Below are positions 1-9,300 of a stretch of DNA of 64,000 bases, piece after piece. This DNA comes from Pomphorhynchus laevis (lineage: Eukaryota; Acanthocephala; Palaeacanthocephala; Echinorhynchida; Pomphorhynchidae). The stretch spans positions 62,001-126,000 of the forward strand of contig WNNJ02001749.1 of NCBI GenBank assembly GCA_012934845.2, in the 5' to 3' direction. A program made the translations under genes and the position numbers. The notes under the pieces are model-generated. The model was not told the origin of the DNA and did not search any database. It worked only from the letters and a program-made list of their open reading frames with translations. Within the stretch, counting starts at the first letter, position 1. Each line of letters starts with the position of its first letter.

Positions 1-95
1 TATATCAAGTTAAAATTTGAAATTTAAATTTAAAATAAAAGTCAATTTTTATGAATTGACTAATAAATAACAGACGATGTATAAGAGGTCATCTT
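1..95 (+). repeat. Penelope-type terminal repeat fragment
   Basis: The AT-rich sequence (caagttaaaatttga, gaattgactaataaataac) is the reverse complement of 5188-5285. It recurs at 13005-13085, 21390-21470 and 21785-21870. It lies just 3' of the last visible synaptotagmin exon, inside the gene. Confidence 0.55.
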
Positions 96-251
96 TTACA
101 TCATTTATCCACTTTAAGTGGAAAACAGGCCCGGTTCTAAGTATCTACGGTGACCAAGATGTATGGAAAGGATATTTAAAAATCAGTAAAAAAAATAAAT
201 GTAAAATTACAGTATATCGCTAAAAGTTAATTGCTAAATTTAATTGTTCAC

Positions 252-385
252 CTGGATCTGTGCGTAAGGAACTTCGAACGTAAACGATTCGTTGTAATAT
301 GGATTTAGAGTGAATTTCTTGATCGTAGTTTTCTTCTTCTTAATTCGTTTACCATTGATTAACAAAGACAATTTGACATATGGAT
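252..385 (-). CDS. Synaptotagmin exon 7 (C2B, polybasic strand)
   Basis: 2 bases plus 44 codons, completing SDPYVK. It then encodes [13 protein letters not shown], the polybasic strand that binds PIP2 and the AP-2 adaptor in the family, followed by [14 protein letters not shown]. It ends at the AQIQ|GTGAAC donor. The family continues with about 90 more residues that are not in this window. Confidence 0.9.
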
Positions 386-3300
386 CTTTATTTGAATAAC
401 GTTATTATCTGCGCGTTCAAAGTGTAAAATCATCGTACCTGATAATCCACCGACATCCATTTTCTTTAAATTTTTGGCTTCAAGAATTACCACAGTTAAT
501 TTACCTGCTGTCGGGACATAACGAAGAGAGAAACATATTTCCCCTAGCTGATGTTCCTGTAAAGTATACTGTCGTATAAAAATAAGACATTTGAGTGTGA
601 ACTTTCAGAACAGTAAATAAAAATTATTTATAGAATGGAACCAAAGAAACGACAATTTATTCGATAAAAAGGTCGAGTTCAATATCATCATCAGCAACTT
701 TAGCTTCACAGTACGCAAACGTTTTCTATATTAAAGTTTATATTTCAATTATGATACCATCTAATAAATAAAATGATGATATTTAAATTTAAAAAAATAT
801 TTAATATGAATTTACATGCAGTCAACATTACAAAATAGTATTATATTAATTATATATTATATTAATATTATATCATAGTTAAGTGTTAAATTTATTTATT
901 TTTACTTTGAATGATTCTACAAAGAATACGATATTATTATAATAATATGAGATCAATAAGTAAGCTATTATAGAAATGTAATAAATTGAATAATATTATA
1001 AAAATAATATTATTTTATAATTAATATGAAATAATATAATTAATATTTATATTAATTATCATTTTATAATATTTTTATATTAATAATATTATTACTTAAT
1101 TTAATATATAAATAATATTTTATTTATATATTTAAATTATTATTCAAATTCTTTAAGCTGCGAATATTTGGGTATAAGTAGTAAATAACATTAGAGTTCA
1201 ATAATAACATGGATAAATAACGTTGAAGTAACTTAGAAGTCTTTAATAATTACAATTTTTGATTGAATTCTTTAATTTTATCCCTTTAATTTTTTAATTT
1301 GTTTCGTTTCTATTTTATGACTTAATACTTTTATAAATTGACTGATATCCAAATCAAGCTGTGCAATCTGTAGTGCCACAGTATATTTATTTTGAAGGTT
1401 GCTGCTATCTGGTTAAAATTTTGAGTCCCAACCGAACTAAGGAACATTATCCGCGATTTATAAATTATAAAGACAGAATTTATATATATTAATATATAAT
1501 ATATAGTAAACATTTTAGATGCAATTCATAAATTGTATAATTGAAAGGCTTTAAATTTGTATATCTATAACTCACTAATATATTTTACAGAGTAAGCTAA
1601 AGAAAAGTGAAATGAAATTGACTATCCGTAATCTATAAATTGCAAATAATGTTCATCTTGTTATATAGAACAAATAGTGGATAAAATTTCAACCAGAGTA
1701 GATAGATTTTAAAAATCATAATCTCCATAACATTTTAAATTTCACAGTCGCAAGTGAGTAACAAGAATCAGCATTTCTAATCTATTGTTGTATATATTCA
1801 TATGCTATTATATCAATAATATTATTAAATTTAATATTTAAATAATATTCAAGACATACATTGTACATCAGCTTTCGTAGCAACAACTAATTAAAATAAC
1901 TTTAAGTTATTGATAAATTAATTGATAAAATAAGTATCTAGTGATGTAATTTTGATTATTTTGTTTTCAAATTAATCGTCTAATAAATGCTTTGCATAAC
2001 AATACATTCATCGTTTTTGTATGTCAATTTTTTATTTTTATTTATGGAATTTTTTGAATTTTTTCACCTAAGCATTTAATGTACTTTTTGCATTTTATTG
2101 TATTTTATTTACCTAAGCACTAATTTGGGTTACAATATAAGAAGGTTATTTATATTTTAATAATAATTTAAATTGTATTTTATTTAATTAAAATAATAAA
2201 GAAATATACCGTTTTTATCATTAAATAAATTGTAATTGTGTTAAGATTAGTTTCGGAGTTTTAAATCAGTCGAATTTGAATTGATTTGTATAATTTAGAT
2301 TGGATATTATAAATTATTAAATATAAATTACAATTATAATCAAATTATCAAAATAATTACAATAAATTTAAAAAATCGATATTAACTATTAATTAGATTT
2401 TAACTTTACTTATTAATAAACTATTATTTCTTAATAAGTTATTGATTAGCTATCAATAATTTTTATTAATATAATTCTGTATCAATTGTCGCATAAATCA
2501 CTAAAATCCAAAATTTTAAACCAAATAGGAAAGTCGATGAAAGTCAATGAGTGACTGGGGTCATTTTATGAAACTCTGGAAGCCTGAAAATCATAAGCAA
2601 TTTCCATGACAATTAAGATGGTAGGTAATATCACTTAAATTGTTAGATCACCTATTTGGTACAAGATACTAAAACTATTCTGGTCGTAACACGAAATTAT
2701 CTCCACATATACTGTTCCTATTCTTGATACAGCAAAACGCTACTAATAAGCCTGGATGGGTCTCATCAGCTGCTGACCCAGACCTACATATCAAGGAGTA
2801 AGCAGATAATAAGGGTCGAAACGTAAAGTGTGTATGGGTCAGCAGCTGATGAGACACACTCAGGCCGATTAGTAGCGTCCTGTTGTATCAAGAATAAGAA
2901 CAGTGTACATGTGAGGATAATGTCATGCCACAATCAGAAGAATTTCAGCTCACAGATGCAATCAAGTTAAACTAAAACAATCTATTTTACGATGATTTTT
3001 GTGTAATAACTTGTTGTAAAAGAATATAAAAATATATTTTATATTATAATATTTATTTCATTAAGTACCTACTACGATCTTAGATAATGTTTAATAAAGT
3101 AAATTCATCAATTTTTTTGGCACACTATCTTGTTATATAAAAAGCTTATATATAAATATTATTTATGAGATAGATTTATAATTATAAATATTCATTAATC
3201 ATAAACTTCATTAATAAATGTAAAGATAACATAAATATAGCCGGACTTTTAAATAATTCTAAAAGTAAAGAAATAATAGGGTCAGATTAAAGTAAATATA

Positions 3301-6300
3301 TTCCTAAAATAAGGTATAAACTCCTACCACCATTAGGACGAAAAATTTGTAATTATAATAAAGAATTAAAATCAATATGTAACGATAATATTAGAAACAT
3401 AATGGAAACAGAATGCAATTGTAAAAGTCTTAGTTTTGATAAAATAAATGAACATATATGCACTCATAATCTAGAATTAATTGAAAACAATGAATTAAGG
3501 AAAATGCTATCAAAAGGGTATAAATATAGATTAAGTTATAACAAAAGAAATAAAATTGTACTAATAAAATTCTGCTAATTTTGATATCAGGAATATGAAC
3601 TCCAACTGAATTTATTAGAAATGAATTATTGGTAAGCTAATTAATAGTAAAAGCTTAAACACATCAAAGCTAAACATTTGGAAAGATTATATATTTGATA
3701 AAATTAACAATAAAATAAAAATAGCAAACAATTACAAAAGGAAAGATAAAATTAATAAAGATATGTATAAAGAACTTACTAAATTAAAGGATAACTATAT
3801 AATAACAACTATTGATAAGGCTAGTAATAACTTTGTCTACATTACGAAAAGCATTATTATGATATACTAATGAAAGAGGTTAATTCTAATGATTTAAATG
3901 TAAATCCAACATATGAACGTAGTGAGTTGAGTTTTGAAACAATTATTACAAGTCACTGTTCTATAATGGATAAAAAGGGTATAAAGGTTGAATTAGATAA
4001 TAAAACTATACCTATATTATATTGGAATCCAAAATTACATAAAAATCCACTATAAAAATACACTATATTTTATAGTGCGTTTAAATGTACATTAAAACCA
4101 CTTTCTGTCTATATGAATAAAATACTTAAAGTAATTAAAGCACACTTTAAAAAATATTGCAAGGTAATCGAAATTAATACTGGTATAAAACACTATTTCA
4201 GTATTAATTCTACAAAAGAATTTTTAGAACAGACAAAAGGAATAAATTTTCAAAATATAAATACATACGATTTTAGTACTCTTTATACAAATCTAGATTT
4301 AGTAGATATTAAAGAAGCGTTAGTAAAATTAATTAATCTTATATTCGGAAAAAGATATACATATATATGTTATAATAATTATAACGCCTATCTAACAAAA
4401 ATTAAACCATCAAATAAATATAAATATATGGATAAAATTGAATTAATAGAATCCTTAAATATTTTGATAAATCAAAATTATTTAAAAGTAGGGACATCTA
4501 TATTTAGACAAGTAAAAGGTGTTCCAATGGGTGGTAATAGTAGCCCAATTATAGCTGACTTGTTTTTAAGCTTTATAGAATATGAATTTGTTCATAACTG
4601 TGTAAAAACTAAATCTAAACAATATAAATATATGAAATATATGTTTCGATACATTGATGATATATGTGTATTTAATTCTAATAATTTTTATTCAATTAGT
4701 GAGCACATTTATCCAGAAAGCCTTATTCTTAACAAAACCAATATTAATGATAAAGAAGGTGTATATCTAGATATGAACATTAAATTAACATTAACTAAAA
4801 CTACTATTAATTTATACCGTAAAGATGACATATTTAAATTTACAAGAAACATATTTTTGCATGAGCATTCATGCATACCATATAATATAAAATATAATAC
4901 ATTAAATAATGAAATTTTAAGAATTGCAACAATATGTAATGATATTGGCTTTCTTCAAAATCAATTAAATAATTTAATAGATACATATTTTAAACTAGGT
5001 TACTATAAAAATATCATCAAACATAAAATAATAAATAAATAATATATAAATAAATATTAGAATAAGATACTAGATAGTTTTATCAGAGGAAATATATCAT
5101 TAGCATGTATTTGGCCCCACTGATATGTTGGGTAGAGGAGTTAGGGGCCGAAACCTGATAACATAGCAGTTCCTCCTGATGACCTCTAATTCTTATTCTG
5201 ATACAACGTCTGTTATTTATTAGTCAATTCATAAAAATGACTTTTATTTTAAATTTAAATTTTTAATTTTTAACTTGATATAAGTTATAAAAGATCTTAG
5301 CAATTATTAATTTTATTATTTAATTATTACTTATTGATTTAGCATCATTATGTTTTTTTTTATTTTATAATTATATAACAATACGTAGACTCAGTTAGCT
5401 GATTTGATTAATTTCAACGAACATGATATACAATAAAACTATCAAATGCGCCGATACAACGAATTTGATTTATGCGAGGGATTTATTTGTACAGACATAA
5501 GAAACATAGAGATACGCTTTGAACGATAATTATATAATACGATAATTATTATGTTTTGTTTAGTTTATAATTATATTAAATACGTAGACTAAGTTAGCTG
5601 ATTTGATTATATATATTTATATAATAAATATATATAAATATATTTATTATATTATTTATTATTATATCTATATTATTAATTTTTTATTATTATATTATTT
5701 ATTATTATAATATTATAATGTTATAATATCTAAAATAACTTTATTTCGTTTAAAATGGGAGCAATAAACTGTGATAAAACAGTCATTTTTAAAAAATTTT
5801 GTATCAACTGTGATACTATGACATACATTATTTTGCAATAATTAATGATAGATCATATCACGATGTAATTACTTATTTTCAAGTTACAGATTTTTCAAAA
5901 GAAACATATTTTAAATTAATTGATTATCTCTAATTAGACACTGATTTGTTGTGGACACACATCAGTTAATTTATAAGATTGGATCTAAGGCCAGTACAGT
6001 ATACCTTATTATATCTTGAATAATTAAATTAATTGACTTACCGTATATCTATGGCTAGCTGACATTTCAATGTACTTGCAGTCTTTTGTGGTAATAGACA
6101 AATCAATTGAATTCATTGGAATGACGATTTGGCCAATTTGATCATGTCTCGAAAATCGATCAAAATCATATACATCAAATATCAGTGTCTTTTCAGTGAG
6201 ATCACTGTACAGCATATTCTATTAATAAATGTAAATTACTATGTATTTTTTTCACAATTAATAACCTTAAATATAAATGTTTCGTTAAATATTGGATTCA

Positions 6301-9300
6301 ATGTCTTCCGATGTACTTTGGTTTCAAACTTTATTTTCTTGTCCGGTAGCAAATATATCTTAATGTATGGATCAGACGTTCCGCTCATATCCATTGCCGG
6401 TAAGTCATTTGCTTGTATTACATTAACAGTTAGCTAAATATAGCTCGCTTATCTTAAATTGGTAAATGCTAATTTAATTAATTAAAATTTATCAATTTCC
6501 ATTTAATAGAATCAAATCTACAAAAAGACCAAATCGCTCTTACAAAATTAGCCAAATTTCTTAAAGGGGTTTCTTAAGAAGCTAACATGGGTCATAACAA
6601 TCAAACATAGCTCGTTTTTTGTTAATCAGCAACTCTTTGTTGGTAGAATTAGCATGTAATTTTAAATTGTCTCCAACAATTTAAAATGTCTCAAATTGTC
6701 TCGGAAACTTAAGTGTTTGTCTGCAGAGCAAGGTTAAGAATTTGATTGCGTGGTCTAAGTTACCAATAGAAATTGTGGTTTCATCTCGCTCTTGTAACAC
6801 AATACAATCAATAATTAAACCGTCACCGCGTAACAAAGATTAGCGTGTCGGCGACATTTATAACATCGCTTGTAAAGAATGTCCATCCTTTTATATTGGC
6901 CAAACTGGCAGAACACTGTGTAAGAGAGTCGGGGAACACAAAAGTGCACTGTCCACCTGTCGTAAATTAGCAGTCGCCGACCACGCGAATACTACTGGGC
7001 ACACTATCGATTTTGATGGCGCCAGTATAATTTGCCAAGTTAGATCGTATCATCGGCGTATTTTAACAGAAGCGGTGGCAATTAAACTACCTGAGCCTAA
7101 CCTCAACGGACAAAACGAATTTAATTTGCACACATTTTGAATCGTATTTTTGTTTTTTGTTGTTCAACTGTTGTATTTTTTCAGATTTATCCTGACGATG
7201 TCCACAATTGGTGGAAGAAATATTGATAACAAAATCTTAAACGTTTTTAACGTTTTTTTGGCTGGGTTTGGCCCTAAAACCATTCACGAATATTTCAACC
7301 CAGCATGTCTCATTCCGATTCAATATTATAAATAATTATAATTAATTAATTTTAATTAATTATAATTTATTTTAAAATATAAATTAGATTACCTCTTGAG
7401 CTTTAAAATCATAGTCTATTGAATATTCTAGTTTACCAAGCTGTTCATGTTCCTTTTGTGTTTTATGGTTGTCGAAGTCATCTCCGACTTGTTGGTAATC
7501 GCTTTGGTCCATATTTGAAGTAAGCGATAGTTTATCCTCGTCCTGGTATTAAAATAGTATAATATGTTTACAGAAGATGTAAATGTTAAGTTGTCTTAAA
7601 AACTAGGTAGTAAATTTAAGATAATTTAACTTTACATGTTTGAGCTTTTTACACACAAAGTTTTCAATTACGATAAAATGTCAAATCATCAGCTTCGATT
7701 TCGATTCTAAAAGAATTGAAAGTCAGCATATTCGAATATGTCAGCATATTGAAAGTACGCCGGTTTCGAATATGTCAGCATATTGAAAGTACGCCGTTAA
7801 TAATAAAGAATTTCTTAAAAAAATAACTAACAACCACTAAAAAATATGAAAAGAGACATTAGAAAAAATAACTGCAGTTCATATAAGACAACTCATAACA
7901 GCATTTAGTCTTCATAATGATGTCACGGCCTCAGGTTCAGCGGGATCTAAGCCCTCCAACCAATCCAAAACGCCGCCATGCGACTCAACAATCCGGGGTC
8001 TTTAACCCCACGAAGAGTCCAGTCAAGGCGAACTATGCTGGGTAAACGAGATACGAGGAGCTTGGGAAACCTTAGCCTTTGCTCTGGAAGACGTCCTCTC
8101 GAAAAGAAGAATAATCCCGAGATAGCCAAAGTACTCCAAAGGCGCACTTGGGTTTTCCCTTTTAATGACAGATGCTGAGCCCGTTTCAGGGCCCATCTAG
8201 CTCTCTTCAGGATACGTTAAAGTCTATCCAGGTCAGCATTCGCAAACCAGTTCACCGTAACGGTAACCCCAGATATTTTACTCGACTCTCGAAGACAGGG
8301 AGTGTTTGATTAGTCAAAATGGAGGAGAGCGTAGAGAGTGCTAATCTCTTAAGTTTTTGCTTTTTTGCAGAAGCGCCATGAAAGACAACCACCTGCGATT
8401 TGGAGGAGTTTTAAATAAGATTGGACCGGGTTAACTGCTCTTTTAATCTTAAAAAGAAACGGCTGATGTCTGAGACTATATCTTTGCACCTGCGTCCAGA
8501 GAACAAGGCTGTGGTTTCATCAGCGTATACCACTAGATGTTGGTTGCGTTTAAGGTTTTTGAAGAGTTCAATGGAGGCAGCAAGATATAAGATGGGATAA
8601 AGTGGGGATCATTGAGGCACACCTGTAATAGGGTTTACGCCGGTGAAAGTACGCGGCGAGTAATTAATTTTATTATTGTAATCAACAATAATAAAATGCA
8701 TTACGATTAAATAACGAACATAAGCTATGAGAAAAAGATGGGCAACTGCAACAAATGAAAATGGATTCATCTGATACGGAATTTATCATTTATTTTTATA
8801 TTGTCGGAAATGTAATGAACAAAATAAACGAAAGTTTCAGTAATAGATTCAATTGGAATAGAATTAATCAAAACTATGTGAAATTAATAGAAGAAAACTA
8901 TCGATAACAAAAAGTAAAAGATGAATCGATGTATTTAGAATCATGTCAAAACAAAAGAAATTAATTAGGAGCAACATTATCGTTTTCTTAAATTAATAAT
9001 AATTTAAACTTACGTTTTTATATTAGTGATAATCACGTTTCCCACATCAATATTTTTCGAAGAGGAATACATCATATTCGAATATTTAAAAAATATCCTT
9101 GTTTACTGCTTTTAATCATTATAAATATTTTATTTATTTGAAATTATTACTGTAATTTGACCAAATTTGTATAACAAGGCATTAAATCTATATGTGTAAC
9201 GTTTTAAATTACAAATTACACTAAATTAAACATAGTAGTAACGATTTTGTATATAATTGTGTGAAATAGCAGTAATTTACTGAACTTTACAAAAAAATTC

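Noticed and set aside
5090-5215. Hammerhead ribozyme in the PLE terminal repeat
   Set aside because: cctgatgac and gccgaaac occur but neither the order nor the pairing of stems I-III fits; only noted.
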